Origin: Balneolaceae bacterium
GTDB taxonomy: Bacteria; Bacteroidota; Rhodothermia; Balneolales; Balneolaceae
NCBI GenBank assembly: GCA_007693745.1
Contig: REDA01000044.1
Span: 28,856 to 92,855 of the forward strand
DNA: 64,000 bases
Reading direction: 5' to 3'
Part shown: in pieces, positions 11,828 to 21,339 of the stretch
Position numbering within the stretch: position 1 is the first letter of the stretch
Layout: each line of letters starts with the position of its first letter
Notes under the pieces: generated by a model
The model's input: the letters and a program-made list of their open reading frames with translations, nothing else
Told to the model about the DNA's origin: nothing
Databases searched by the model: none
Position numbers and translations under genes: made by a program

Positions 11828-12781
11828 CTACAATTCACTGATCATTTTATTGAGCAGTTCTTTTCGCATACCGATCAGAGAATCGGGAGAGAGGATTTTC
11901 ACTTTATCCCCAAATTGCAATAGCCAGCTGTTCATGTATGACGGATTATTGAAAAAGAAGCTAACCTTAATTTTTTTAGTAGAAACCCGCTCTTCCTTAA
12001 ATATTTTTGTTGGGAGATTTGCCCTGAACGCACGATCTGCAGATGAGTCGACTAACACCTCGATTAAATGACCGGCCTCGCCAGAATTAAAAATAAGCGC
12101 CTCTATGTTCAGATTTTTATCGGGGCTGAAATTTTCCTCCATTATTTGAATATTTTTCATTCGGTCGAGCATAAAATTCCGGATTGCATCTCGTTCGTGT
12201 GAATAGCCGATCACATTCCAATGGTCCTGGTAAAAAACCAGCAGATAGGGATCAATTTTTCTGATCTCCTCTTTCTCATCACTCTCTCCCCTGTAGGAAA
12301 ATTCAATCCTTTTCGTTTGTGAAATGCCGCTGCTGATCTGATACCAGTTCCCACCTTCTCTTTTTTCACCGCCAAAATGAAGGAAGGGATCGACGATGGT
12401 TCGGTTCTCGAGAGAGGTCATGAACACTTTCAGTTTCTCAGGCAGTACATTTTTAATTTTCAGCTCCACTCCCCTGGCATCCTCAACGAGTTGCTTATCC
12501 ACCTGCGACTTCACAAAATTTAGGCCAACCATAATCGTTGCCAGTTCCCGGGTAGTAAACATCAGGGGCGGAACTTTATAACCGGGCATAATACCATACC
12601 CGCTGTAGTGATCGTGCGTAACCGGCACCTGAAGTTCCGATAAGGCATTGAAATCTCTGAATATAGTACGCCTGCTGACCCCAAACATCTCTGCAAAATC
12701 GTCCACATTCATTTTCCTTTTAGGATCCTGAAGCATCAGGATCATTTTCATTCTTCGCTCTGAACTTTTGAGTGTGGACAT
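11828..12781 (-). CDS. HTH/WYL-domain transcriptional regulator
   Basis: A 317-residue regulator of the YafY/WYL type. The N-terminal HTH_11-like winged helix (about residues 5-65) reads RRMKMILMLQDP, then VDDFAEMFGVSRRTIFRDFNALSE. The WYL domain (about 140-220) has KRIEFSYRG, RKIDPYLLVFYQDHWNVIGYSHERDAIRNFMLDRM. A C-terminal WCX-like extension follows. WYL domains bind nucleic acid or nucleotide ligands and such regulators often act in stress or phage defence, but the target is not visible here. It stands alone between gyrA and rsmG. Confidence 0.88.
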   Translation of the reverse strand: MSTLKSSERRMKMILMLQDPKRKMNVDDFAEMFGVSRRTIFRDFNALSELQVPVTHDHYSGYGIMPGYKVPPLMFTTRELATIMVGLNFVKSQVDKQLVEDARGVELKIKNVLPEKLKVFMTSLENRTIVDPFLHFGGEKREGGNWYQISSGISQTKRIEFSYRGESDEKEEIRKIDPYLLVFYQDHWNVIGYSHERDAIRNFMLDRMKNIQIMEENFSPDKNLNIEALIFNSGEAGHLIEVLVDSSADRAFRANLPTKIFKEERVSTKKIKVSFFFNNPSYMNSWLLQFGDKVKILSPDSLIGMRKELLNKMISEL

Positions 12782-13059
12782 ACGGTATCGTGGATAAGAT
12801 TTAGATTGGGTTTAGCCGGCTTCTTCATCAGCTATTAATATGCATAAAATAGATGGGAGCTTATTATTAAGATCCTTTTCCCAATATATTTATTGTCGCG
12901 ATTTTAAAAGATCCTCACAATGCGCAAATTCGTTTCGGTTTTAACATTTGCTTTCGCCTCCATCTTGTACAAATTTTCGGGTTTCAAAGCCCCCGATACA
13001 TGAAAAATATTCAGGGTGGATCATGATACAACCGGAGACCGGCAATCACGTCGCGAAAT

Positions 13060-13722
13060 CTACCCCTTCCTTCTCAACATCAGGATTCCCTTTCCCTCAT
13101 AAAAAGACTCCGCTGAACCAAATTCAAGCCTGTAGAGATCCGCTTTAATTTCGCCGCGTATTTTACCAACTTCCTCTCTGGCATCCTTCACACCTTTCCA
13201 TAATATTATGGTCTTCCAGGGCTTTCCTTCAAGTTTACGAATCAGATCATCCGTTTTGAATGCGTGTTTTGAAACGATTCCTGTTCCCGGCTCAAGCTTT
13301 ACCAGGGATACACTCCCCGTTTCCGTTCTCACATTTTTCAATTTCAGCTCTTCAATGATCGAGTCGATCACCATCATTTTCTTTCTGATATTATCATTCA
13401 ATACCCAATTCATATTAGAATTGATAATGGAAAGCGGTATGCCCGGGAGGCCCCCGCCTGAACCCGTATCGAGCCATGTCGAATGACCGGACAGCAAGCC
13501 TAAACCCTGTACAAGCAGAGAGTGCGTGATATGTTCCCGTACTGTTTCACGTGAAACAGTACGGCTGACCAGATTGATTTTTTGATTCCATGAAAGCAAT
13601 TCATCCAAATATCGCTCCAGTAGCGGATTGAAATTTTTCTGTAACTCTCTTGTGATTTTTAAAATCCCGATTCCAACCGGATGCTCTTCAATGATTATTT
13701 TTGGATGTTTCACGTGAAACAC
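13060..13722 (-). CDS. rsmG: 16S rRNA (guanine-527-N7)-methyltransferase
   Basis: A 220-residue class I SAM-dependent methyltransferase (GidB) that modifies G527 of 16S rRNA. The SAM-binding motif I is LDTGSGGGLPGIPLSI from residue 84. It starts with GTG at 13722, and this codon overlaps the TAG stop of mnmG by one base. The first residues MFHVKH are encoded by a parS palindrome (13706-13721), and a second palindrome (13538-13563) encodes part of SRTVSRET before the conserved REHITHSL helix. Thus the protein sequence is constrained by chromosome-segregation sites. Gene order mnmG-rsmG is the classic gidAB arrangement. Confidence 0.95.
   Translation of the reverse strand: MFHVKHPKIIIEEHPVGIGILKITRELQKNFNPLLERYLDELLSWNQKINLVSRTVSRETVREHITHSLLVQGLGLLSGHSTWLDTGSGGGLPGIPLSIINSNMNWVLNDNIRKKMMVIDSIIEELKLKNVRTETGSVSLVKLEPGTGIVSKHAFKTDDLIRKLEGKPWKTIILWKGVKDAREEVGKIRGEIKADLYRLEFGSAESFYEGKGILMLRRKG
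13538..13563. promoter_or_regulatory. parS centromere site (ParB binding), copy 1
   Basis: A perfect 26-bp palindrome whose 16-bp core (13543-13558) is TGTTTCACGTGAAACA, the consensus bacterial parS sequence bound by ParB. The symmetry extends five bases beyond the core on each side. It lies within the rsmG coding region. parA and parB are not in the window. Confidence 0.85.
13706..13721. promoter_or_regulatory. parS centromere site (ParB binding), copy 2
   Basis: A perfect 16-bp TGTTTCACGTGAAACA palindrome, identical to the core of copy 1, located 147 bases away. It overlaps the rsmG start codon and so encodes the N-terminal FHVKH residues. Confidence 0.85.
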
Positions 13723-15608
13723 TAACGTTTGAGATAGACCATCAGAACAGCAACATCGCTTGCAGAGACACCACTTATGCGGGATGCCTGCCCAATGGTT
13801 TCAGGTTTGATCTTTTGTAATTTATCCAGTCCTTCTGCAGAAAGACTCTTTATGCGACTGTAATCCATGTGATCCGGAATCACGGCATTCTCCTGCCGGG
13901 CTATTTCCTTTACCATTTCAAACTCTCTTTCAATATAGCCCTCATACTTAATCTGTATTTCAACTTGCTCATGTACGTATCTGTCCCCGGTGATCGCAAA
14001 AGCCTTTTCTCTCAAATCAGAATCTGCATCCAAAAGATGTGAGAGATGCACGTGAGGCCTGGGAATAATTGTTCTGGCTTTCACCGGCTGACTAAGTGGT
14101 GATGTTCCAAGTGCAGAGAGCATAGGATCCATTGATTCAGGTCGGACTGTATATTCTGACAGAAGATTGAAGAGATCATTTACCTCCTTTCGTTTCACTT
14201 CAAAACGATCATAACGTTCGCTTGTTACCAATCCAATTCGATGTCCAGGTTCCGTTAATCTAAGGTCAGCATTATCCTGTCTAAGTAAAATGCGATGTTC
14301 CGCTCTTGAAGTAAACATCCTGTAGGGTTCCTCCGTACCCTTATTGATTAAATCATCAATCAGTACACCGATGTAGGCTTCCGATCTTTTAAGAATAAAT
14401 GGATCTTTTTTTGCCACAAACAAAGCTGCATTAATCCCCGCCATTAATCCCTGACAAGCCGCTTCTTCATATCCGGTTGTTCCGTTTATCTGCCCGGCAA
14501 AAAAGAGTCCGCCTACCCTCTTCGTTTCCAGGTTTCTCTTTATCTGATATGGTGGGAAATAATCGTATTCAATGGCATATCCCGGACGAAGCATCACTGC
14601 ATGCTCAAATCCCGGTATGGTACGTAATGCATGATACTGTACATCTTCAGGAAGCGAAGTTGAAAACCCATTCAGATACATCTCGTAGGTATTCCATCCT
14701 TCCGGTTCGAGAAAAAGCTGATGCCTGTCCCTATCTGAAAAACGATGAATCTTATCTTCAATACTGGGACAGTAACGCGGGCCTATGGATTTAATTCGTC
14801 CATTAAACATCGGGCTTCGGTCAAAGCCGGTACGCAGAGTATCATGCACATCCGGGTTGGTGTAACCGATCCAGCAAGTAAGCTGTTCGTCCACCGCAGG
14901 CAAAGAGTCTGTCATGAACGAAAAGGGAGATGGGTACTCATCCCCATACTGAATCTCAAGTTTGGAGTAGTCAACCGAACGGCCATCTATTCTCGGGGGC
15001 GTCCCGGTTTTTAAACGACCCGTTTCAAAACCCAGATCCTCCAAAGATGCCGTAATACCAACGGAGGCTTTCTCACCGGACCTCCCTCCCCCATACTGAC
15101 TATCACCAATGTGAATCAGACCGTTCAAAAAAGTTCCGCTTGTAAGGATCACCGATCCGGTATAAAAAGTCTGACCGGTTTGCGTCATAACACCTGTAAT
15201 TCTCTCCCTCTTATCATCCGTAAGAATACCAACAACATTGTCCTGTCTGAAAAAAAGATCGGGAATCTTTTCGAGTTCCTCCCTCATGATTTTAGCATAG
15301 AGCATGCGGTCACTTTGACAACGCGGACTCCACATTGCGGGACCTTTGCTTCTGTTGAGCATACGAAATTGCACACCACTTCTGTCACTAACGATGCCAC
15401 TCAACCCTCCGAGAGCATCAATCTCCCGAACTAACTGTCCCTTTGCAACACCTCCCATGGCCGGATTACACGACATCTTGGCAATGGCATCCATATTCAT
15501 CGTAATCATCAGCGTTTTTGCACCCATACGCGCTGCAGCACCGGCGGCCTCACTACCCGCATGTCCTCCGCCAACGACAATAACATCATAGGATGGATAG
15601 ATATTCAT
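13722..15608 (-). CDS. mnmG: tRNA uridine-5-carboxymethylaminomethyl modification enzyme MnmG (GidA)
   Basis: A 628-residue FAD-binding enzyme that, with MnmE, installs the cmnm5 group on wobble uridine 34 of several tRNAs. The Rossmann motif is [19 protein letters not shown] from residue 12. Other family blocks present are [37 protein letters not shown], and [25 protein letters not shown]. The C-terminal helical domain ends with [24 protein letters not shown]. Length and motifs are normal. It is the first gene of the mnmG-rsmG pair. Confidence 0.97.
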   Translation of the reverse strand: MNIYPSYDVIVVGGGHAGSEAAGAAARMGAKTLMITMNMDAIAKMSCNPAMGGVAKGQLVREIDALGGLSGIVSDRSGVQFRMLNRSKGPAMWSPRCQSDRMLYAKIMREELEKIPDLFFRQDNVVGILTDDKRERITGVMTQTGQTFYTGSVILTSGTFLNGLIHIGDSQYGGGRSGEKASVGITASLEDLGFETGRLKTGTPPRIDGRSVDYSKLEIQYGDEYPSPFSFMTDSLPAVDEQLTCWIGYTNPDVHDTLRTGFDRSPMFNGRIKSIGPRYCPSIEDKIHRFSDRDRHQLFLEPEGWNTYEMYLNGFSTSLPEDVQYHALRTIPGFEHAVMLRPGYAIEYDYFPPYQIKRNLETKRVGGLFFAGQINGTTGYEEAACQGLMAGINAALFVAKKDPFILKRSEAYIGVLIDDLINKGTEEPYRMFTSRAEHRILLRQDNADLRLTEPGHRIGLVTSERYDRFEVKRKEVNDLFNLLSEYTVRPESMDPMLSALGTSPLSQPVKARTIIPRPHVHLSHLLDADSDLREKAFAITGDRYVHEQVEIQIKYEGYIEREFEMVKEIARQENAVIPDHMDYSRIKSLSAEGLDKLQKIKPETIGQASRISGVSASDVAVLMVYLKR

Positions 15609-16284
15609 TTCTATTTGTTTTTATTATATTTAAGTACTTAACTATGAAACAAATCAAAGACAAACCAAAGACAAATTAAATAGCCTATATCTTATTGTTT
15701 TTATTGTATTACTATATTCACTGAAGAATCCGAAAGAAGCAACTCTGTAAACATCAAATCCAAAGCTGGCAAACATCAGGGACCTTTTAAAAACTACTCT
15801 TTAGCCAATAATTACGTTGCCGCCATGATGTTGAACAAAATCACTGTTTATTCAAAGCTCCAATCAATAAAGATTAGCGAAATAAAAGAATAGAGCAGAA
15901 ATACAGACTAATATAGCCTTCCATCTATTCAGGCAAAAGATACACACTCGGGATACACTTTAAAAAAAGCCTTTACAACTGGTGCCGCCGATAGATTGAT
16001 ATCAGATAAACACGCAGTTTGCAATCGTCAACAAAAAGTAATATTGAGAGATCAAATAGAAGGAGTTCTCCCGTTCGAGTGCAGCATGTGAAAATGAAGA
16101 ACGCACAAAAGTTACGAACCGTTATGAATTAAATGAACCGGCCAGGGGCTCAATGAGTCAATGGACAGTGATCTCACGTTCTCAGTTAAAAAAGTGATTA
16201 CTTTGTTCCTGATTGAAAGAACGGTTTTGTAAACATCGCGCAACAGAATACATTGAGAGAAGATTCGAAACAGGAAACTAGTTC
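15609..16284. other. Long AT-rich non-coding region
   Basis: About 675 bases between the divergent mnmG and SCP2-R2lox genes. No frame of useful length, tRNA-like fold or strong hairpin was found by eye. It must hold both promoters. The start of the mnmG side contains several near-repeats of ACAAA/CAAAGA (15650-15680). Confidence 0.5.
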
Positions 16285-17685
16285 ATGGAAATGGAGTTAA
16301 ATAAAACAGACTATTTTACGGAGGAGTGGATTGCTAAATGGCGCAGTTCAATCCGCAAAAGTGACGATTACAAAAAAAGAGCCCGGGAGTGGAATGCCCC
16401 CATACTCTTGAAATTTGATCCGGTCCCAGAGCAACTGAAAGAAAAAGGTAAAAATGGCATCTTTCTCGATTTACAATACGGGGAATGTCATGCCTTGCAT
16501 TTAGGTGATCAGAATGACGAAGTGAAAAGTGACATCATACTCACAGCAGATGAAGAGACCTGGATCCGTCTGATCAAGGAGAAAAAAGATCCGACGATGA
16601 TGATTATGAAAGGAAAGCTAAAACTTGAGAAAGGGAGTCTTGTCTTGCTATCAACGCATCGGGCTGCAGCAAAATCGCTGTTGGAAACAGCGCCGCTTGC
16701 AGAAACTGTTGGCTTATTAAAACCCAGGGATGTAGAAGTGAACGAACAGACTTCATTCTGGAAAATGGTGAAAAACAGAGTGTCACAGAACGCCAAAAAA
16801 GAGACTCCAGTTTCAATATCGAAGAATACCACTCCTGTGACCCGGCAGCATCGCGGATTTGTCTCCACAGGAAAAGGATTAGATTTTGACAGTTTTCCGA
16901 TGCAGCTATTTCAGAAGGCCAAAATATATGGTATCTGGAATCCTGCAACGATAGATTTTACCGAAGACAAAAAACAGTGGGAGGGTCTTTCTGATGAAGA
17001 GAAAGAAATTCTGATTCATCTGTCGGCACTGTTTATGGCAGGTGAGGAAGCCGTAACACTCGATCTGCTTCCCCTGATAATGACCCTGGCCAAAGAGGGG
17101 CGGATTGAGGAAGAAATTTTTCTAACATCATTTCTCTGGGAAGAAGCAAAACACACTGAATTCTTCTCACGATTTATCAATGGTGTGCTATCAGAAAAAC
17201 CAGACTTTGAGCGATTTCATAAACATTTCTACAGAATACTATTCTATGAAAAACTGCCCCGTGATCTTTCACGCTTAGAACAGGACTCCTCACCCCTGGC
17301 ACAACTGAAAGCTTCCGGCACTTACAATATGATTGTGGAAGGAACCTTGGCAGAAACAGGGTATGCGGCATATTACAAAATGCTTGAAGAGAATGACCTT
17401 CTGCCCGGACTCAGAGAGGGGATTACGAAACTCAAACAGGATGAGTCGCGCCATATCGCCTTCGGACTCTATCTGATCAATCGTCTGCTGGTTGAAAATC
17501 CCGAATATAAAACCGATTTCGAGAACCACCTGGAGGAGTTGCTGAATGACGCAACAAATGTAATTCATGAAATCTTTGAACCCTACGACATCGTACCCTT
17601 TGGTCTGGATAAGGAGTGGTTTCTGGACTATGCAATCAAACAATTTCAGCACCGAATGAATAAACTAAACCTGAACCAGTCCTGA
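16285..17685 (+). CDS. SCP2-domain fusion to R2-like ligand-binding Mn/Fe oxidase (R2lox)
   Basis: A 466-residue two-part protein. Residues ~5-140 resemble an SCP2 sterol-carrier domain (WNAPILLKFDP, FLDLQYGECHAL, DIILTADEETWIRLI, MIMKGKLKLEKG). Residues ~200-455 are a ferritin-like R2lox. All six metal ligands align: Glu254, Glu287, His290, Glu352, Glu387 and His390. The pair that forms the Val-Tyr ether crosslink in the mycobacterial enzyme is also present (Val257, Tyr347). R2lox proteins bind a long-chain fatty-acid-like ligand at a Mn/Fe site and carry out two-electron oxidations of unknown physiological substrate. A fused lipid carrier suggests substrate delivery. It is flanked by long non-coding regions and has no operon partner. 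Confidence 0.85.
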   Translation: MEMELNKTDYFTEEWIAKWRSSIRKSDDYKKRAREWNAPILLKFDPVPEQLKEKGKNGIFLDLQYGECHALHLGDQNDEVKSDIILTADEETWIRLIKEKKDPTMMIMKGKLKLEKGSLVLLSTHRAAAKSLLETAPLAETVGLLKPRDVEVNEQTSFWKMVKNRVSQNAKKETPVSISKNTTPVTRQHRGFVSTGKGLDFDSFPMQLFQKAKIYGIWNPATIDFTEDKKQWEGLSDEEKEILIHLSALFMAGEEAVTLDLLPLIMTLAKEGRIEEEIFLTSFLWEEAKHTEFFSRFINGVLSEKPDFERFHKHFYRILFYEKLPRDLSRLEQDSSPLAQLKASGTYNMIVEGTLAETGYAAYYKMLEENDLLPGLREGITKLKQDESRHIAFGLYLINRLLVENPEYKTDFENHLEELLNDATNVIHEIFEPYDIVPFGLDKEWFLDYAIKQFQHRMNKLNLNQS

Positions 17686-17954
17686 CACATAAACGACATT
17701 TAAGAAAAAGCTATGCAACAAAATTGGTTTTTTTATTCAGCTCACTGATAACTTAACCAGCTGCACAAAAAATCATATCAGGCCATCCAATCTAATAGCA
17801 AAAGATCTTTTACACATTTAGAAACAGGATACCAATCCATAAGCAAAGAATACTCAATGGATTGTATTACACTATTATTATGTAATACATAGAGGGAGTT
17901 TCCCTACAGATTTTGATAAAGAGTCTCACACTCACAACGTAAAAAAACTAAGTG

Positions 17955-19061
17955 CTAAACCCAGTACATAGACGCGGAAGCGGCTTCTACCAACTTGTCG
18001 ATATCCGTGCTGTAAACCTCACCGATATTCCCGACCCTGAAACAGTTATATTCCGTTACTTTTCCCGGATAGATTACAAAACCCCTTGCCTTTAGATGAT
18101 TATAGAATTTTTTAAAATCATACTCCGGATGATCAGGAGACAGGAAAGTGGTGATGATGGGTGAGTGAAGTCTGTCATCGAGCAGTGTTTGAAAACCAAT
18201 CTTTCTGAAACCAGCAACCAACTGCTTTTGATTTTGAGTGTACCTCTGATGTCTATTCTCAATACCACCTTCTTCATCAAGTTCCAGCAAGGCCTGACGA
18301 AAAGCTCTGACAACATGAGTCGGTGAGGTGAACCGCCATTTTCCATTGGCTGTCTCCATGGTTTTCCACTGGTCGTGCAGATCAAGCGAGTGTGATCTTG
18401 CAAAACCCTTAATGTTCTCCATGGACTCCCTCTTTGCAACAACAAAACCAAATCCAGGTACACCCTGAATACATTTGTTGGCACTGCTAATCAAAAAATC
18501 AATACCCCATTGCTCCATATCAATCGGTATGCCACCGAAACTGCTCATTGCATCCACGATAAAACACAAAGCATATTTTTGGGCGATTTCACCAATTTGC
18601 TCAATCGGGTTCAGCATGCCGGTTGTGGTTTCACAATGTACCATCACAAGATGAGTAAACGAATCACTCTCGAGAATCCTCTCAACATCCTCCGGAATCA
18701 CTTCTCCGGTATCCCCCCAATCAAGAACAAGATGATTAAGATGCAGCATTGAGGAGATTGTAGCGAGCCTTTTCCCGTAAGCACCATTTGCCAGAACCAG
18801 AAGCTTGCCGCTGTCTTTGGGCATCACAGAACCGATCACGGACTCAACAGAAAACGTACCGCTTCCCTGCATCAGAACAGAGGTGTATTCTGCACTACTG
18901 CCAGCAGCAAGATTAACAATGGCGGATCGTATTTGCTGAACGATCTGATTATAATCATCATCCCATGTACACCAGTCCCGAAGCATTACATCTTTGACCG
19001 TGCGGCTTGTAGACAGCGGACCGGGAGTCAGGAGCAGATAAGGGTTCTCGGATTCAGGCAT
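17955..19061 (-). CDS. phnW: 2-aminoethylphosphonate--pyruvate transaminase
   Basis: A 368-residue fold-type I PLP aminotransferase that converts 2-aminoethylphosphonate and pyruvate to phosphonoacetaldehyde and alanine. The N-terminus [25 protein letters not shown] is characteristic of PhnW. The PLP lysine is Lys196 in [13 protein letters not shown] and the pyridine-nitrogen aspartate is Asp170 in VDAMSSFGG. The C-terminal [21 protein letters not shown] block also fits. It lies 26 bases behind the phosphonatase-like gene on the same strand, so the two consecutive steps of the pathway are co-expressed. Confidence 0.92.
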   Translation of the reverse strand: MPESENPYLLLTPGPLSTSRTVKDVMLRDWCTWDDDYNQIVQQIRSAIVNLAAGSSAEYTSVLMQGSGTFSVESVIGSVMPKDSGKLLVLANGAYGKRLATISSMLHLNHLVLDWGDTGEVIPEDVERILESDSFTHLVMVHCETTTGMLNPIEQIGEIAQKYALCFIVDAMSSFGGIPIDMEQWGIDFLISSANKCIQGVPGFGFVVAKRESMENIKGFARSHSLDLHDQWKTMETANGKWRFTSPTHVVRAFRQALLELDEEGGIENRHQRYTQNQKQLVAGFRKIGFQTLLDDRLHSPIITTFLSPDHPEYDFKKFYNHLKARGFVIYPGKVTEYNCFRVGNIGEVYSTDIDKLVEAASASMYWV

Positions 19062-19087
19062 GGATCAGAAATTTAATCGAACCGATC

Positions 19088-19786
19088 TTATTCATTCACA
19101 GGCATTTCTGCCTCATTCATCACCTGAAGTAGTTCATCCGGAGAAGAGATCAACACATCATGATCAAATTTTTCAAGCTCCTGCTCACTATGTGTACCGT
19201 AAAGCACCCCTACCACAAGACCGCACCCGGCAGCTCTGCCCTCCAGTAAATCCGAAGGAGTATCCCCGACTTTCACAATAACGGAATTGTCACTTATATC
19301 AAATCTTCTGGCAAGTTCCTTAATCATATCTGAATGAGGACGTCCATTCTCAACTTCATCGCTGGCAATAAGATCGTCAATCAAAGAATCCCGAAGCCAA
19401 CCCATTCTTGAGATAATAATATCTGTAGTGGATCTGCTGAATCCTGTATTCAGTGCAATGTGAATTCCAAGTTTTTTCAGATCTCTGAAGAGATTTGAAA
19501 CACCCTCAATTTCAGATATATCAGCATTCTTGTAGTGTTCATTTAAAATATCCAGAAAACGGTCATGAATCTTATCAATCGTTTCAGAAGTGTATTCGAT
19601 ACCCTGTTCATCAAGAAGCATTCGAATGGCTTCAGATTTCTTATATCCCATTACTCTTTTAACAGAAACAGGCTCCACTGTCATCCCATGAAGTTCAATC
19701 GCTTCACAAAAGGCGTTTGAAACATCATTTTCATTATCCTGCAGTGTGGTCCCTGCAATATCAAAAACTACCAGTTTGAATCTCAT
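19088..19786 (-). CDS. phnX: Phosphonoacetaldehyde hydrolase-type HAD enzyme
   Basis: A 232-residue HAD-superfamily protein. The nucleophile motif is FDIAGTT, with Asp9 and Ala11. Phosphonatases use DxAGT where most HAD enzymes have DxD. The cap has MGYKK with Lys50 at the position of the Schiff-base lysine of PhnX. Motif III/IV residues are in KVGDTPSDLLEGRAAGCGLVVGV. It would cleave the C-P bond of phosphonoacetaldehyde to acetaldehyde and phosphate. It also resembles the 'phosphonatase-like' subfamily found in other phosphonate clusters, so the substrate is inferred mainly from phnW downstream (26-base gap). Confidence 0.8.
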   Translation of the reverse strand: MRFKLVVFDIAGTTLQDNENDVSNAFCEAIELHGMTVEPVSVKRVMGYKKSEAIRMLLDEQGIEYTSETIDKIHDRFLDILNEHYKNADISEIEGVSNLFRDLKKLGIHIALNTGFSRSTTDIIISRMGWLRDSLIDDLIASDEVENGRPHSDMIKELARRFDISDNSVIVKVGDTPSDLLEGRAAGCGLVVGVLYGTHSEQELEKFDHDVLISSPDELLQVMNEAEMPVNE

Positions 19787-20100
19787 ATAATTTCGGTATT
19801 CGTTAATTGAGTATTTGTATAATAAAGGAAAGTTACCATAAATGAAACACGCTAATCATAGCCAATAAAGAGTTTTTGTCTGTCTCATTGTAAAATTTTC
19901 AGTGAGACCATTTCAGAAAGGATGTTGTCCAATACGGGCTTCAGTCAGTGAACAAGCGTTGAAGAATCAGAGTAACATGATCTCAATACAGAGATAGGCA
20001 AGAAACATGCACAGGGGTATTATCAAGAATACAAGAACAGTTAAGATTCAGCCGCTGCGCACTAATAACAGTGGGTTCAGGCTGCAAAAAAGGTCACTTA
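19787..20100. other. Intergenic region upstream of phnX
   Basis: About 314 bases between the XRE-cupin gene and phnX, both on the minus strand. Near phnX the minus strand carries TAACTTTC, one base off the Bacteroidota -7 element, about 30-40 bases before the start codon. Nothing else is recognised. Confidence 0.35.
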
Positions 20101-20667
20101 TCAGGAGTATAGATAAAAAGCGATCATCAAACACTCTAAACCATAAGGGTTCTTCGGAACATGTGCCAGACGTCCGTCAAAGAAAATGGAATCGCCCTCA
20201 TTTAATGTAACCGATTCCCCGTCAATGATATAATCACATCTTCCCCGAATGATATATTTAAACTCAAATGCATCCGTTTCGACGGTTTCTCTCTTACAGT
20301 CAGGAGCCAGCGTAAGGAGTACAGTTTCAAATCCAATAAAATCCTTTTCATTGGAAAAAAGAGAGTGATACGTAAATCCCACTGCTTCATCTTCTCTTTC
20401 AACAGTCTCAAGTTCAGAATTTCTGATCACATAAAATTTTTGATCCTTTCCTTTTCCGATATTTTCAAAAAAATCAGAGGGTTCAATTTCAAGTGCATTG
20501 ATAATCGATAACAGGACGGGCACAGAGGGGATTGTTCTGCCATTCTCAATTCGGGATATTAATCCGTTACTGACATTTGCCCTTTTGGCTATTTCACTCG
20601 CATACAGATTTTTTTCCTTGCGAATAGTGCGGATTTTCTTACCGATCCCAATAAGATATGAGTCCAT
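20101..20667 (-). CDS. XRE-family HTH regulator with C-terminal cupin domain
   Basis: A 188-residue regulator. The XRE-type HTH (about residues 9-65) reads IRTIRKEKNLYASEIAKRANVSNGLISRIENGRTIPSVPVLLSIINALE. The cupin domain (about 105-185) has FEFKYIIRGRCDYIIDGESVTLNEGDSIFFDGRLAHVPKNP. This HTH-cupin architecture is common in regulators of amine, amino-acid and phosphonate catabolism, where the cupin senses the substrate. It lies upstream of phnX-phnW on the same strand, separated by 314 bases, and is the most likely local regulator of that pair. Confidence 0.85.
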   Translation of the reverse strand: MDSYLIGIGKKIRTIRKEKNLYASEIAKRANVSNGLISRIENGRTIPSVPVLLSIINALEIEPSDFFENIGKGKDQKFYVIRNSELETVEREDEAVGFTYHSLFSNEKDFIGFETVLLTLAPDCKRETVETDAFEFKYIIRGRCDYIIDGESVTLNEGDSIFFDGRLAHVPKNPYGLECLMIAFYLYS

Positions 20668-21339
20668 TATACATTTATAATTTATTAATAGGGGGCTTTG
20701 AGAAACCAGGTATTCTGCACAGGATCAAAGCGAAAGCAATTTTTTAAAACCGCTGCGTATTTGCGATATATGAGGATATTTAAGTTACGACAATGAAGAT
20801 AGTGGGCAAAAGAACAGTTTTCAAAACCCACAAATAACCTTTCAATTTAAAGAGTTACGAATAGAAATACCTAATGATATTCTCAGATCAGGCAGCCAAT
20901 TTAACACAGTCAAAATTGAATGAATGAAGGCTTTCATAAAACAGCATTTCCGGATGTGATCTGTGTGAAATCAAATTTAAAACCTCATCGGATTGACTAT
21001 ATATAAATTTTTGAAATATGAGACTATGAAAATATTTGGAAAAAACATTTATACAAATCCCACATAAATATAATGTATTTAGACTCTTAGTCTGATTTAC
21101 GCCATTCCACTCACCAAAAAAACCTGCCAGACCCTTTCATTTGTTAATAATATTTTAACATTTGTTAATTATTTACTATATATATTGATAATTCATTTGA
21201 GCAGAATCCATCAGGAAAGATTTTTTATTCCTTTTTCCTATTATTTTTTATGTATTTATGTATCTTTAATGATCTCAATCCATTTATAATGACCTTTCTT
21301 ATTTTTTACTAATAGTCAATTAACCATAACCACCATACT
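20668..21339. other. Regulatory region upstream of SusC-1
   Basis: A 672-base non-coding divergent region. It contains the second copy of the 74-bp repeat (20748-20821). The last 200 bases are very AT-rich with repeated TTTGTTAA and TATCTTTA-like elements (about 21140-21275), where the susC promoter must lie. No small gene or structured RNA could be supported. Confidence 0.5.
20748..20821 (+). repeat. Dispersed 74-bp intergenic repeat, copy 2
   Basis: Aligns without gaps to 6576-6649, with an identical 18-base end (GGGCAAAAGAACAGTTTT) and the heptamer TTACGAC where copy 1 has TTGCGAC. It lies about 520 bases upstream of the SusC-1 start. Confidence 0.6.

Noticed and set aside
12482..13721. 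Possible replication origin near rsmG-mnmG
   Set aside because: parS sites and gidAB genes are often near oriC, and single DnaA-box-like sequences occur near 12490 and 12790, but there is no cluster of boxes, no dnaA or dnaN and no clear unwinding element.
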